Under the pieces are notes generated by a model. That model did no database searches, was not told the DNA's origin, and saw nothing but the letters and a program-made list of their open reading frames with translations. 45,851 nt of DNA. Source: Flavobacteriales bacterium. GTDB lineage: Bacteria > Bacteroidota > Bacteroidia > Flavobacteriales_C > GCA-002722245. Location of the stretch: positions 1 to 45,851 of the forward strand of contig JAQXEE010000075.1 of the NCBI GenBank assembly GCA_029251005.1, read 5' to 3'. This document shows, piece by piece, positions 18,068-26,957 of the stretch (position 1 is the stretch's first letter; every line of letters begins with the position of its first letter). The translations under genes and the position numbers were made by a program.

Positions 18068-18847
18068 ATGGCAGAAATAAGGCCTTTGATTTTAGTTGTT
18101 AACGATGATGGAATTACAGCTCCAGGAATCAGAGCGTTAATTTCTTATGTTAAAGAATTTGGAGATATTATTGTTATTGCACCAGATAAAGCTATGAGCG
18201 GAATGGGGCATGCAATAACAATTAATGATACTTTACGTTTGAATAAATTGAGTAGTGATATAGGAATTGAAGAGTATAGCTGTTCAGGAACGCCTGTGGA
18301 TTGTGTGAAGTTTGGAACAAAAGTTGTTTCTAAAAATCGCAAGATTGATTTAGTGGTAAGTGGTATAAATCATGGTACAAACTCATCCATTAACGTTATT
18401 TATTCTGGTACTATGTCGGCTGCTGTTGAGGGGTCGGTTGAAGGTATTTCTAGTATTGGTTTTTCTTTAGATAATCACGCTGCAGATGCTGATTTTTCAG
18501 CTTGTGAGAGTTATGTTAAAACTATTGTTCGAAAGATGTTAGACGATCCTGCGGAAAAAGGATTTTCATTAAATGTAAATTTTCCTAATGTTCCTAAAGA
18601 AGAAATAAAAGGATTGAGGGTTTGTAGACAAGCAAAAGCATATTGGGAGGAAACTTTTGATGAACGAAAGGATCCTTCTGGTGGAAGTTATTATTGGCTG
18701 ACAGGCGAGTTTAAGTATCAAGATAGTGGAGAGGATACCGATATTTGGGCACTGGAAAATAATTATGTTTCAGTAGTGCCTACTAAATTTGATTTGACAG
18801 ATTATGATGCTATTAAAACGTTAAATGATTGGGATGGAAATAAGTAA
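18068..18847 (+). CDS. surE: 5'/3'-nucleotidase SurE
   Basis: 259 residues starting at the ATG at 18068 (MAEIRPLILVVNDDG); an upstream TTG start would add unneeded residues. Metal-binding D13-D14 lie in VNDDGITAPG. The other SurE signatures are present: IAPDKAMSGMGHAIT, CSGTPVDCVKFG, VSGINHGTN and YSGTMSAAVEG. SurE is a metal-dependent phosphatase that removes phosphate from nucleoside 5'- and 3'-monophosphates and is linked to stationary-phase survival. It overlaps the next gene by 14 bp, starting a tightly packed run with lpxB. Confidence 0.94.
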   Translation: MAEIRPLILVVNDDGITAPGIRALISYVKEFGDIIVIAPDKAMSGMGHAITINDTLRLNKLSSDIGIEEYSCSGTPVDCVKFGTKVVSKNRKIDLVVSGINHGTNSSINVIYSGTMSAAVEGSVEGISSIGFSLDNHAADADFSACESYVKTIVRKMLDDPAEKGFSLNVNFPNVPKEEIKGLRVCRQAKAYWEETFDERKDPSGGSYYWLTGEFKYQDSGEDTDIWALENNYVSVVPTKFDLTDYDAIKTLNDWDGNK

Positions 18848-19175
18848 AGATCAAAGGAGGGAAAGACTGGTTGGAGTCCTTTTGGGAACTTTACTCCCTG
18901 TGATTACACTTTTAATTGCAAACTATGTATTATTACAATACTATCCGATTACGATTGATGAGTTTGGATTAATACGTGTTCAAAGAGATTACAGTGCTTT
19001 TTTATGGGAGAACATCGCCGAAGCCGGTAAGTACGCAGTGTTCTTTTGTTTGTCTATTAATATGCCTTTGGTAATGCTTTTATCTCAAAGAAAGCTGTTA
19101 TTTATGGCCAATGGAGTTGTAATTCCAACGGTGATTTATTCTGTTGTGTTAGTTTTTTTAAGGATCTTATTATGA
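18834..19175 (+). CDS. Small membrane protein between surE and lpxB
   Basis: 113 residues from the ATG at 18834 (MEISKDQRRERLVG); an ATG three codons upstream is possible. Three hydrophobic helices are evident: about residues 13-32 (LLGTLLPVITLLIANYVLL), 60-80 (KYAVFFCLSINMPLVMLL) and 89-112 (VVIPTVIYSVVLVFLRILL). No family is recognised. It overlaps surE by 14 bp and lpxB by 4 bp (ATGA), so translation of the three is coupled. The setting suggests an envelope-related role, but nothing in the protein proves it. Confidence 0.75.
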   Translation: MEISKDQRRERLVGVLLGTLLPVITLLIANYVLLQYYPITIDEFGLIRVQRDYSAFLWENIAEAGKYAVFFCLSINMPLVMLLSQRKLLFMANGVVIPTVIYSVVLVFLRILL

Positions 19176-20269
19176 GATATTATATTGTTGCGGGAGAGGC
19201 CTCAGGCGACCTTCACGGAAGTAATTTAATGAAGGAATTAAAAACGCAAGATTCGGTCGCTGAATTCAGATTTTTTGGGGGAGATAAAATGAAAGCGGTT
19301 GGTGGTACTTTAGTAAACCATTATCGAGATACTGCCTTTATGGGGTTTGTACCTGTAATCTTAAATCTGAGGACAATCTTAAGGAATATTAAAAACTGCC
19401 AGCAAGACGTTTTAGCATTTGATCCGGATGTGGTGATTTTGATTGATTATCCCGGGTTTAATTTAAAAATTGCAAAATTTGCCTTCGAAAAAGGATTAAA
19501 GGTTCATTATTATATTTCACCTAAAATTTGGGCTTGGAAAGAATCAAGAATCAAACAAATTAAGGCTTACGTTCATAAGATGATTACCATTTTACCTTTT
19601 GAAACTGACTTTTACAAAAAGCATAACATGGAGGTTGATTATGTAGGGAATCCTCTTTTTGATCAAATTTCTATTTTTAAAGAGACATCTGAAAAAATTC
19701 AATCCGAAAAACCAATTATTGCCTTACTTCCTGGTAGTAGAAAAATGGAATTAGAGAATATGCTTCCAACAATGGCTAAGGCTGCCAAGTTGATGGAGGA
19801 TGATTATGATATTTACATTGGTGGAACTTCTGATTTTACGCAAGAGTTTTATGAGTCGTTTTTAGATGGATTAAAAGTTAATTTTGTGTTTGAGGAGACA
19901 TATAAATTGTTGAATTCTTCCAAATTAGCAGTGGTCACAAGTGGTACTGCAACTCTAGAAACTGCGATTTTTAAGGTTCCACAAGTTATCGTTTATAAAG
20001 GTCCGTCAATTGTTGTTGCGCTTGCTAAACGATTTATTAAAGTTGATTTTATTGGACTAGCAAATCTTACTGTTGGAAGAGAAATTGTTCGAGAATTGAT
20101 TCAGCAAGACTTTACACCTGAAAATATTCAATCAGAATTAAAAAAGTTTGAAACAATTGAAGGTGCTGCTATTATTGACAAGGATTATAATGAGTTGTTA
20201 TCAATGATTGGAGGAGAAGGTGCAAGTAAAAAAGCTGCGAGAATAATCATAAAATCGATTGCTAAATAA
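19172..20269 (+). CDS. lpxB: Lipid-A-disaccharide synthase
   Basis: 365 residues. The N-terminus YYIVAGEASGDLHGSNLM is the LpxB signature, followed by FFGGDKMKAVGG, LIDYPGFNLKIAK, VHYYISPKIWAWKESRI and PLFDQI. The C-terminal donor-binding region has LLPGSRKMELENMLP and VTSGTATLETAIFKVPQVIVYK. LpxB condenses UDP-2,3-diacylglucosamine with lipid X to give the lipid A disaccharide at the inner membrane, showing that this organism makes lipid A. It overlaps the upstream membrane-protein gene by 4 bp and its stop is immediately followed by the next start. Confidence 0.95.
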   Translation: MRYYIVAGEASGDLHGSNLMKELKTQDSVAEFRFFGGDKMKAVGGTLVNHYRDTAFMGFVPVILNLRTILRNIKNCQQDVLAFDPDVVILIDYPGFNLKIAKFAFEKGLKVHYYISPKIWAWKESRIKQIKAYVHKMITILPFETDFYKKHNMEVDYVGNPLFDQISIFKETSEKIQSEKPIIALLPGSRKMELENMLPTMAKAAKLMEDDYDIYIGGTSDFTQEFYESFLDGLKVNFVFEETYKLLNSSKLAVVTSGTATLETAIFKVPQVIVYKGPSIVVALAKRFIKVDFIGLANLTVGREIVRELIQQDFTPENIQSELKKFETIEGAAIIDKDYNELLSMIGGEGASKKAARIIIKSIAK

Positions 20270-21418
20270 TTGATTTCTTCAAGGAAATATATCACAAAAG
20301 GGTTTGTATGTTTTGGAATGATCGTATTTTTCTCTTTACAAGTTAAGGGGGATAATTTATTAATTTCAATTTTAGGAGAGAAAACCATCAATAGTTTCTC
20401 AGTTAAGATAACTCGCGGCGCCTATTCAATTAATCAAAATAATTCAATTTATAATTTAAATGAAGGAGATCGATTAAAGATTAGAAGTGGGCTTATTATT
20501 TCATTAAACGATTCTGTTAGGTTTGAAGCTTCAGGTTTTGAGCTGATTGGGCATGAGTATGTGAACCATTTTGAGGTTTTAACAGCCGATGGTCATTCTT
20601 ATAAGTATGATGATAACCTATTGGTCAATATGTTGGACGGACAGGTGCAGTTACTTAACAGGGTTGATTTGGATCATTATGTAGCAGGAGTTGTTGAAGG
20701 AGAAGCTGGATATGGTTTGCCTTTGGAGTATTATAAATTGCAAGCAATTCTATGTCGAACTTATGGTTTAAAAAATATAAATAGGCATAAGTCTGAAGGA
20801 TATAATTTATGTGACAAGGTGCATTGTCAGGTTTATCATAATAAGTGTAAAAAGAATGATATTATTAAAGCTACCGCGGCAACTAGTGGTTTAGTAGTTG
20901 TTGATCATGATTTAAACTTAATTAATACAACGTTTCATTCTAACTGTGGTGGGCAGACTTGTAATTCTGAGGATGTATGGGTACGTCCTGTTAGTTACTT
21001 GAGGTCTGTTAAGGATTCTTTTTGCTTAGGAGCGCCACATTCGGTCTGGGAAAAAAAGATAAATAAAGAGGAATTTAAAACAGTTTTTTCAAAAAATAAC
21101 CCAATAGATTCTTTGGAGTTAGATTCAGTACTGAATATTTGCCAAGATACAGCACGATTTCCTCATAAAAAGATAATTTCAACCAAATTAACACGAGTTA
21201 GGAGTGAGTTGGGTTTACGGTCTACCTTTTTCTCCATTGAGCCGGATAGTAACCAATTATTATTGTTTGGTAAAGGTTTTGGTCACGGAGTAGGACTTTG
21301 TCAAGAGGGAGGAATTGTTATGGCAAGAAAAGAATACAGTTATGTAGATATTTTAAAATTCTATTATAACTCAGTTTTTATTGTCAACCAACGTGCGATT
21401 CTCTTTTTCAAGGAGTAA
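20270..21418 (+). CDS. SpoIID/LytB domain protein
   Basis: 382 residues if the TTG at 20270 is the start, which gives a complete signal sequence (residues 1-27). An ATG at 20318 would leave only a very short one. SpoIID features: VDLDHYVAGVVEGEAGYGLP, YYKLQAILCRTYGLKN, TTFHSNCGGQTCNSEDVW and GKGFGHGVGLCQEGG. SpoIID-family proteins are peptidoglycan lytic transglycosylases or amidase activators; outside sporulation their role is cell-wall remodelling. The catalytic Glu of SpoIID probably corresponds to the one in VEGEAG. It follows lpxB without a gap and precedes comEC by 3 nt. Confidence 0.8.
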   Translation: MISSRKYITKGFVCFGMIVFFSLQVKGDNLLISILGEKTINSFSVKITRGAYSINQNNSIYNLNEGDRLKIRSGLIISLNDSVRFEASGFELIGHEYVNHFEVLTADGHSYKYDDNLLVNMLDGQVQLLNRVDLDHYVAGVVEGEAGYGLPLEYYKLQAILCRTYGLKNINRHKSEGYNLCDKVHCQVYHNKCKKNDIIKATAATSGLVVVDHDLNLINTTFHSNCGGQTCNSEDVWVRPVSYLRSVKDSFCLGAPHSVWEKKINKEEFKTVFSKNNPIDSLELDSVLNICQDTARFPHKKIISTKLTRVRSELGLRSTFFSIEPDSNQLLLFGKGFGHGVGLCQEGGIVMARKEYSYVDILKFYYNSVFIVNQRAILFFKE

Positions 21419-21421
21419 TAA

Positions 21422-23146
21422 ATGAAGTGGAATCAGTTTCCAGCACTAAGAGTTTTAATTTTTTACTTACTGTTCTATTTTCTTTTCAGCTATGTTAACT
21501 GGATTGGATCTGTAATTGGTGTTTTAGCTTTGCTCTTTTTATGGTTTCTAAAAATCATTCAAGTTAAAGTATGTTTCTTATTCATCGGGTTCCAACTTTT
21601 AATAATGGGAAGGCTTTCAATAGATGAATCTGTAAAGCTTCCAGATAATCATTATTTAGTAGAACGAGTATTAAAAGATAATGAAAAAAAGATTTCTTTA
21701 ATTGCTAGTAATGAGAGTTTTAAGTACTTGTTTTCCATAAAAAAGAAAAATTATAACTCTTCTTTTTTTCTGAAAGGCGATGTTGTTTGGTGCGATGTTA
21801 AAGCTAAGTCGATTAAGAATCCAAAGGATTTAAATGGGTTTATTTATAAGGATTATTTAAATGAATTGAAGGTCGATTCTGTTATTTACTCAATGAGCAC
21901 TCCATTACTTGTATTCAGAGATTTAAAATCTATCCATTTTGCTGCTGCAAGATTAAAGCGGTTTTTCATATCTAAATACAAAGGAATTAATGAAGTAAGT
22001 CAAAAGACTAGAGGTGTTTTAATTGCACTAATCTTTGGTGATAAATCATTTTTAGATTTTGCTCACAAAACACTTTTTAAAGATGCAGGAGTAGTCCATG
22101 TTCTAGCCATTTCAGGTTTGCATGTTGGCATCCTATATGTTTCATTGGCATTCATTTTCGGGAAATTATTGAGATTTAAAAAGTGGAGTCGATTTATCTT
22201 TGTGTCAGGGACTTTAACATTCTATGCTTTTCTTACCGGTTTGTCCCCTTCAGTTTCAAGGGCAACGCTAATGTTTGTGCTGATCTATTTTGGTAAGTCG
22301 ATAAATAGTAAACCTAATTCGTTAAATATTGTTTTTACAACAGGGCTAATGATGTTGTTTTATGAACCAGAAGTACTGTATGATATTGGTTTTCAATTGT
22401 CCTATTCAGCTGTCATAGGAATTTTAATTGTGAGCCAGTACTCATTTTTGAATGCGCAGCATAAAAATCAATATATAGAAGGTGTGTTTGGTTTGATAAA
22501 AGTGAATTTTGCAGCCTTTATTTTTACGGCTCCGATAATCGTTTTTTATTTTCACACAATAAACTTCACCAGCCTTTGGGCTAGTTTCATTATTGTACCA
22601 ATTATTACAGTTGTAATGTACTTGGGTGTATTCTCAATTGGTGTATTCTGGATTTCGGGGCTTTTTTTGTTTACAATAAAATGTCTTGATGCTTTATTAG
22701 TTTTCTCAACTTTTGTATTGAAATTCATTGTTAACTATATTTTTCTTCGAGAATTTGCTGTTATGGATTTAACGTTTTTATTCGTGTCTTTAAGTTTAGT
22801 TATCATTCTTTTTTTTAGGCAATGGAGGATGTTAGTTATTCCATGTGCTATAATGCTTGGGGGTTTTTTTGTTAAGGATAGTAAAAAGTTAATTTTTTTA
22901 AATAAAAAAGATGTTGTTCAACTTAAATTTGATGAAAAGGTGATTGCTTTAGAATTGGATGAATGCTTTGTTTTGGATGGATTAATTAGAGTTTGTAAAA
23001 TTAAAAACGATGAGGTTTTATTCCATCGATTAACGGGTAATGTTGAATTGACTATTGAAGGTACAGAATTGTTTGAAGAGGAAAATGATAGTGTTTTTGT
23101 AAATTTTAATATTGATAATTATAAGACTTTAATCTTAGAGTTTTAG
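21422..23146 (+). CDS. ComEC/Rec2-family DNA uptake protein
   Basis: 574 residues, mostly hydrophobic helices. The central competence domain shows GDKSFLDFAHKTLFKDAGVV and HVLAISGLHVGILYVSL (the SGLHV motif), then TGLSPSVSRATLMF and the YDIGFQLSYSAVIG motif. An N-terminal DUF4131-like soluble segment lies between helices. The C-terminal metallo-beta-lactamase domain of long ComEC proteins is absent, as in many Bacteroidota. It would form the inner-membrane channel for single-stranded DNA during transformation. No other competence genes adjoin it. Confidence 0.88.
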   Translation: MKWNQFPALRVLIFYLLFYFLFSYVNWIGSVIGVLALLFLWFLKIIQVKVCFLFIGFQLLIMGRLSIDESVKLPDNHYLVERVLKDNEKKISLIASNESFKYLFSIKKKNYNSSFFLKGDVVWCDVKAKSIKNPKDLNGFIYKDYLNELKVDSVIYSMSTPLLVFRDLKSIHFAAARLKRFFISKYKGINEVSQKTRGVLIALIFGDKSFLDFAHKTLFKDAGVVHVLAISGLHVGILYVSLAFIFGKLLRFKKWSRFIFVSGTLTFYAFLTGLSPSVSRATLMFVLIYFGKSINSKPNSLNIVFTTGLMMLFYEPEVLYDIGFQLSYSAVIGILIVSQYSFLNAQHKNQYIEGVFGLIKVNFAAFIFTAPIIVFYFHTINFTSLWASFIIVPIITVVMYLGVFSIGVFWISGLFLFTIKCLDALLVFSTFVLKFIVNYIFLREFAVMDLTFLFVSLSLVIILFFRQWRMLVIPCAIMLGGFFVKDSKKLIFLNKKDVVQLKFDEKVIALELDECFVLDGLIRVCKIKNDEVLFHRLTGNVELTIEGTELFEEENDSVFVNFNIDNYKTLILEF

Positions 23147-23170
23147 CTAAAGAATTCATACATTTAAAAC

Positions 23171-24127
23171 GTGTTTAAAAAAATAGCAACGATACTTTTT
23201 TTGTCTGTAATTACATTCCTAGCTTGTACAAATGATTCTTCAGGTTTCGGAGACGAGTATTTATTAAAGAGCGTGCAAAAAAAATCTGACACCACAATTT
23301 TTGATTTTTCAACTGATATTACGGATCTCGCAGATGATATCGCTGCTTATAAGACTGTAGTTAATATAATTAGAGAAACAGGCTTAGCTCAAAACTTTGT
23401 TGTTTTACCTGGGGATATTGCTAATGTTAAATCTTATATTGAAAATAATGAGAGAATTCTAGAGTATAATCCAAACTTTATGGAGAAGCTTCAGGAGGAT
23501 TCCAATTGGCTTGGAATATCTGTTTTAGCTCGACAAATTGGTCATCACTTATCAAATCATGAATTAGAAGGAGGACAAGCGAGTATTGATGAAGAGATAG
23601 AGGCAGATAAATATGCTGGTTTTGTTCTTTTTAAAATGGGAGCAAGTTTGGATGAAGCTATTCATGCTCTAGAAATTGTAATGAAAGAAGACTCTATTGG
23701 GAAAAGCGTTTCTCGAAACTCTCGATTGGTATCCTTAACTAAAGGTTGGAATAATGCAAAGCTATTAATGACTGATTCAGCTAATAAAAATATGGTTGTT
23801 GTTGATTCTATGCTTAAAGTTGAATCGATTGATTCATTTGCCCTTAAGTCAACAAATGCTATAGAAGCACCAGCTTATTTATACAAAGTTTTTTTAGCAA
23901 TTGACAAAACAATGTATTTAATTAATTGTAAGGGAGTTGTTTCTATGGAAGTAGAGGGAGAACAGTATGCTGTAGGTTTTAAGAAAGATAGTAATAAACC
24001 AGGATTCAACTGGATTTTTGTTAAAGATGGTAATTCTTATGGTGTTGATTCAAAAGGGCGTTTATGGGCTTTTTCAACTGATGGTGAATTTCATATTGTA
24101 GGTCAAGCTATTAAGCTCACTGAGTAA
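23171..24127 (+). CDS. Lipoprotein with degenerate M48-type zinc protease domain
   Basis: 318 residues starting at GTG. The signal ends FLAC, so Cys19 is probably lipidated. Residues about 108-165 match the neighbourhood of M48-like Bacteroidota proteins (LARQIGHHLSNH, then EEIEADKYAGFVLFKMGAS). The HExxH zinc motif, however, reads R121-Q122-I-G-H125. The first zinc ligand and the catalytic Glu are therefore replaced, while H125 and the downstream E144 persist. It is likely a non-catalytic relative. The C-terminal part (from about 225) reads as beta strands of unknown type. It begins 24 nt after comEC. Confidence 0.65.
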   Translation: MFKKIATILFLSVITFLACTNDSSGFGDEYLLKSVQKKSDTTIFDFSTDITDLADDIAAYKTVVNIIRETGLAQNFVVLPGDIANVKSYIENNERILEYNPNFMEKLQEDSNWLGISVLARQIGHHLSNHELEGGQASIDEEIEADKYAGFVLFKMGASLDEAIHALEIVMKEDSIGKSVSRNSRLVSLTKGWNNAKLLMTDSANKNMVVVDSMLKVESIDSFALKSTNAIEAPAYLYKVFLAIDKTMYLINCKGVVSMEVEGEQYAVGFKKDSNKPGFNWIFVKDGNSYGVDSKGRLWAFSTDGEFHIVGQAIKLTE

Positions 24128-24265
24128 ATCTTAGACATATTTTTTAAGTCAAATTTTTAATTGTTTTAGTGTTACTAGTCCATTTTAATTTTTGCGACAA
24201 AAACCTGTAACAAAACTTCATTCTGTGGTTATAATTTTAAGGCTTTAATTTATTGAGGTTTTCTT

Positions 24266-24273
24266 TATCTTTG
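24266..24273 (+). promoter_or_regulatory. Candidate -7 element TATCTTTG directly before an ATG
   Basis: Exact match to the commonest form of the phylum's -7 box, ending 4 nt before the ATG at 24278. If used, transcription would start at or inside the first codons, giving a leaderless message or implying a later start. Confidence 0.4.
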
Positions 24274-24277
24274 AACT

Positions 24278-25156
24278 ATGAGGGCTCTTGTGTCAGTTTT
24301 TATTCTAACTTTTTCCTTTAGTTTGATGAGCCAAACTACTTGTAATTCTGCTAAGTTTATAAGGGAAGTAAGTGTTTCAGAATCTAATTCATCAAATGTT
24401 AATTGGTATAAGTTTAGAGCAAAAGGGAATATATTAGACTTTACAGGGTATTTAAAATCAGACAGTTTGCTTGAATACGAAATTTTTCCATTTACTAGTT
24501 GTAGTCAAATTATTAATGGGCAAATAATTCCAATTCGAAGTGTTAAAAAAGGAATTGCTTTGCTCACTGAAGAACTTTGGGAAAGAGTTGTAGAAGAGGG
24601 TATTTGTGTTTGTGAAACTTGTTTAAGTAAAATAAAGCGTAGCAATAAAAAAGCTCTAAAACTCAAACAAGGTGAATTCTATTTGTTAAAAGTGTACGGT
24701 GGTTCAACAGCCTTTGAGTTTAATCTTGCTTATTCTGATATTGACACTTTAAATCCAATTCAATTTTCATTAGATAGCCTCTCGATAAATGAAGTTGAAG
24801 TTGGAATGGTTTATCAATTGAAAGAAATATTCTTCATTCCTGCAACGGCTCAGTACTTACCAAAGTCTATTAAGGAATTAGAACGATTAAAGCAGTTTTT
24901 ATTAAATCATAAAGTTCTAAAAGTGCAAGTTCGCGGTCATGTTAATGGTCCTGCTCAAACCAAACCTGAGTTTTATCAAGAGTTATCGGACGCAAGAGCT
25001 AAGGCTATTAAAGAATTTCTGGTTGGTAATGGAGTCGGAGAGGAAAGAGTTGATGAAAAGGGAATGTCTAATTTTCAAATGCGTTATTCATCACCCAAAA
25101 CTGCTTTTGAGGCAGCTGAAAACAGAAGGGTTGAAATCATTATAACGGCTATTTAA
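24278..25156 (+). CDS. OmpA-family protein with cysteine cluster (paralogue 1)
   Basis: 292 residues. The signal peptide ends SLMSQ. The N-terminal domain (about 20-160) has cysteines at 22, 75, 110, 112 and 115, the last three forming CVCETC. The C-terminal OmpA-like peptidoglycan-binding domain starts near residue 180 (EIFFIPATAQYLPKSIKELE) and contains VQVRGHVNG, ELSDARAKAIKEFL and ENRRVEIIIT, matching the family's diaminopimelate-binding Asp/Arg region. It is probably periplasmic or tethered, gripping peptidoglycan. The next gene is a paralogue with the same layout, overlapping by 1 bp. Confidence 0.78.
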   Translation: MRALVSVFILTFSFSLMSQTTCNSAKFIREVSVSESNSSNVNWYKFRAKGNILDFTGYLKSDSLLEYEIFPFTSCSQIINGQIIPIRSVKKGIALLTEELWERVVEEGICVCETCLSKIKRSNKKALKLKQGEFYLLKVYGGSTAFEFNLAYSDIDTLNPIQFSLDSLSINEVEVGMVYQLKEIFFIPATAQYLPKSIKELERLKQFLLNHKVLKVQVRGHVNGPAQTKPEFYQELSDARAKAIKEFLVGNGVGEERVDEKGMSNFQMRYSSPKTAFEAAENRRVEIIITAI

Positions 25157-25956
25157 TGAGGTCTGTTTTAGTTTTTATGCCATGCTTTTTGAGCTTTTTT
25201 GTTAATGCACAGCATTCATGTGATAAAGCTATTGAGCTAAGAGTAGATAGTTTAACTTTAGTGACGGAATTTGGGGAGATTACTTATTTTAAAATAAAAA
25301 AAGATTTTATTTACCAGTCATTTACTGTCTCTGGAAACTACGAAAAAGTTGTCGTAAATCCATCCGAATGTGGCTTAAAGTTAAGAGAGATAAAGATTGG
25401 GTCAAATGGAATTACAAGTATGTCAGATGAGTTAATTGATGCAGGTTATTGCTCATGTGCAACTTGTTTAAAACGTAATTCAGTTATTAATTTAAATAAT
25501 GATTCGTTAGTTATTTTAAAGTTTATTGGTGCTCAATCAATAAAACTAGAATTAAATAAAGCTATTCCGAAACAGAAACAAAAATGGTATGAAAGAGAAT
25601 TGGTTAAAGGTGATAAAATTAGACTGAAAAATATTCTCTTTGTTGGTGGTGAAGCCAGGTTTAGAGGTGTTAGTTATAAAGATCTTAATCAATTATTGGC
25701 AGTGATGAATGCTAATCCGAATTTAAAAATCTTAGTAGAAGGACATGTAAATAGTCCTGGGAAAAGAAATACTAATGCGAACCAAGTTTTAAGCGCACAA
25801 AGAGCAGAAGCTGTTGTAACGTACCTTGTTAAAAAAGGTATACATGAAGGTCGGCTTAGTTTTATTGGTTTTGGAAATACAAAAATGATTTATCCCAATA
25901 CTAAGTTGGAATACGAAATGCAATTTAATAGAAGGGTTGAAATTCTAGTTCAGTAG
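25156..25956 (+). CDS. OmpA-family protein with cysteine cluster (paralogue 2)
   Basis: 266 residues. The signal peptide ends FFVNAQ. Domain order and cysteine spacing repeat the upstream protein: Cys22, Cys72, then C99, C101 and C104 in CSCATC. The OmpA-like domain shows LFVGGEARF, ILVEGHVNSPG, SAQRAEAVVTYLVKKGI and FNRRVEILVQ. The start ATG overlaps the preceding stop (TAATG) and its own stop overlaps the next GTG, so three genes are tightly coupled. Sequence identity to paralogue 1 is low outside the motifs, so the duplication is old. Confidence 0.78.
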   Translation: MRSVLVFMPCFLSFFVNAQHSCDKAIELRVDSLTLVTEFGEITYFKIKKDFIYQSFTVSGNYEKVVVNPSECGLKLREIKIGSNGITSMSDELIDAGYCSCATCLKRNSVINLNNDSLVILKFIGAQSIKLELNKAIPKQKQKWYERELVKGDKIRLKNILFVGGEARFRGVSYKDLNQLLAVMNANPNLKILVEGHVNSPGKRNTNANQVLSAQRAEAVVTYLVKKGIHEGRLSFIGFGNTKMIYPNTKLEYEMQFNRRVEILVQ

Positions 25957-26543
25957 TGGGAAAAGGTAAAAAATATTATATAATTTATAAGCCAAAAGGA
26001 TGCTTATCTCAGTTTTCGAAGGAATACGGGAAACTTGCTTTAGGAGATATTTTTGATTTACCTAAGGATGTTTATCCTGTCGGGAGGTTGGATGAGGACT
26101 CGGAAGGGTTATTGTTGATTTCTAATGATAAATCCATTAATTCAAAATTATTAAATCCATTAAATGGTCATTGGCGTACTTATTGGGTACAGGTGTCCGG
26201 ACAGATTAATAAATCGGCTATAAAAACTTTGGCGAATGGTGTTGATATAGTAGTGAAAGGAAAAATTCATTCTACACTTCCTGCCAGAGTCAAAAAAGGT
26301 AATCCTCCAAAGAATATATTACCACTAAATGTTTCTGAAAAAGAAACCTCGTGGGTGAAAATTTCTCTTTCTGAGGGAAAATATCGTCAAGTTAGAAAAA
26401 TGACAGCTAAGGTTGGTTTCCCAACACTACGTTTGGTTAGAACTCATATTGAGGAATTAGAACTTGGAGAACTTAAGCCAAGCGAGTTTAAATTACTAGA
26501 TAAGAAAGCGCTGTTTCAAAAATTAAAATTGTCAGTCGATTAA
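25956..26543 (+). CDS. 23S rRNA pseudouridine synthase, RluE/RsuA family
   Basis: 195 residues from a GTG overlapping the previous stop. YYIIYKPKGCLSQF and the catalytic motif PVGRLDEDSEGLLLISND (Asp46) identify the RsuA/RluE/RluF family. The later motif WVKISLSEGKYRQVRKM is also typical. There is no N-terminal S4 domain, matching RluE-type enzymes, which modify a single uridine in 23S rRNA. It is the last gene of the plus-strand run; a 414-bp non-coding region follows. Confidence 0.87.
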   Translation: MGKGKKYYIIYKPKGCLSQFSKEYGKLALGDIFDLPKDVYPVGRLDEDSEGLLLISNDKSINSKLLNPLNGHWRTYWVQVSGQINKSAIKTLANGVDIVVKGKIHSTLPARVKKGNPPKNILPLNVSEKETSWVKISLSEGKYRQVRKMTAKVGFPTLRLVRTHIEELELGELKPSEFKLLDKKALFQKLKLSVD

Positions 26544-26957
26544 CTGTTACGAAGAGGGAAGTGTACAAATTAAAATCTTTATTTGAATCATTTTTTTAGC
26601 GTTCTGTAATATTTTAAACAGTTGATAATCAGTATTTTGAATTTTTTATTACGTATATTTATCAATTCTTACTTAAGCAGTCGCACAGAAAGTTGACTAT
26701 GTTTAATGGGGGGTAGTTCCCTATTAATTATATTTTGAGATTAAGAAGGGTATCTACTTTGATAATCGTAATGAAATATTTAAAGATTATGGTTGGCAAA
26801 AACAGATTTGTTAGTAAAAGAAAATTTAAAGTTCTTAGATTACTTTTATTCTGATTGAGTCGATTCAATCAAGACTTACATTAACTCCTTTTGGTTTTTC
26901 TTTTTTTATATTTAGATTATAGTAAGACTACTAGAATTATTTAAAATCATTAAATAT
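26544..26957. other. 414-bp intergenic region
   Basis: AT-rich, no convincing gene. A 27-codon ORF at 26771 has no supporting context. A near-palindrome at 26852-26871 is listed separately. No TAnnTTTG promoter core was found in front of the Hpt gene. Confidence 0.55.
26852..26871. repeat. 20-bp near-palindrome upstream of the Hpt gene
   Basis: TGATTGA and TCAATCA are exact reverse complements around GTCGAT, which is itself palindromic except for one pair. It lies 86 bp before the Hpt start and could be an operator; no regulator is assigned. Confidence 0.4.

Noticed and set aside
26771-26854. 27-codon basic ORF in the 414-bp gap
   Set aside because: Too short, no promoter, no neighbour that would support it.
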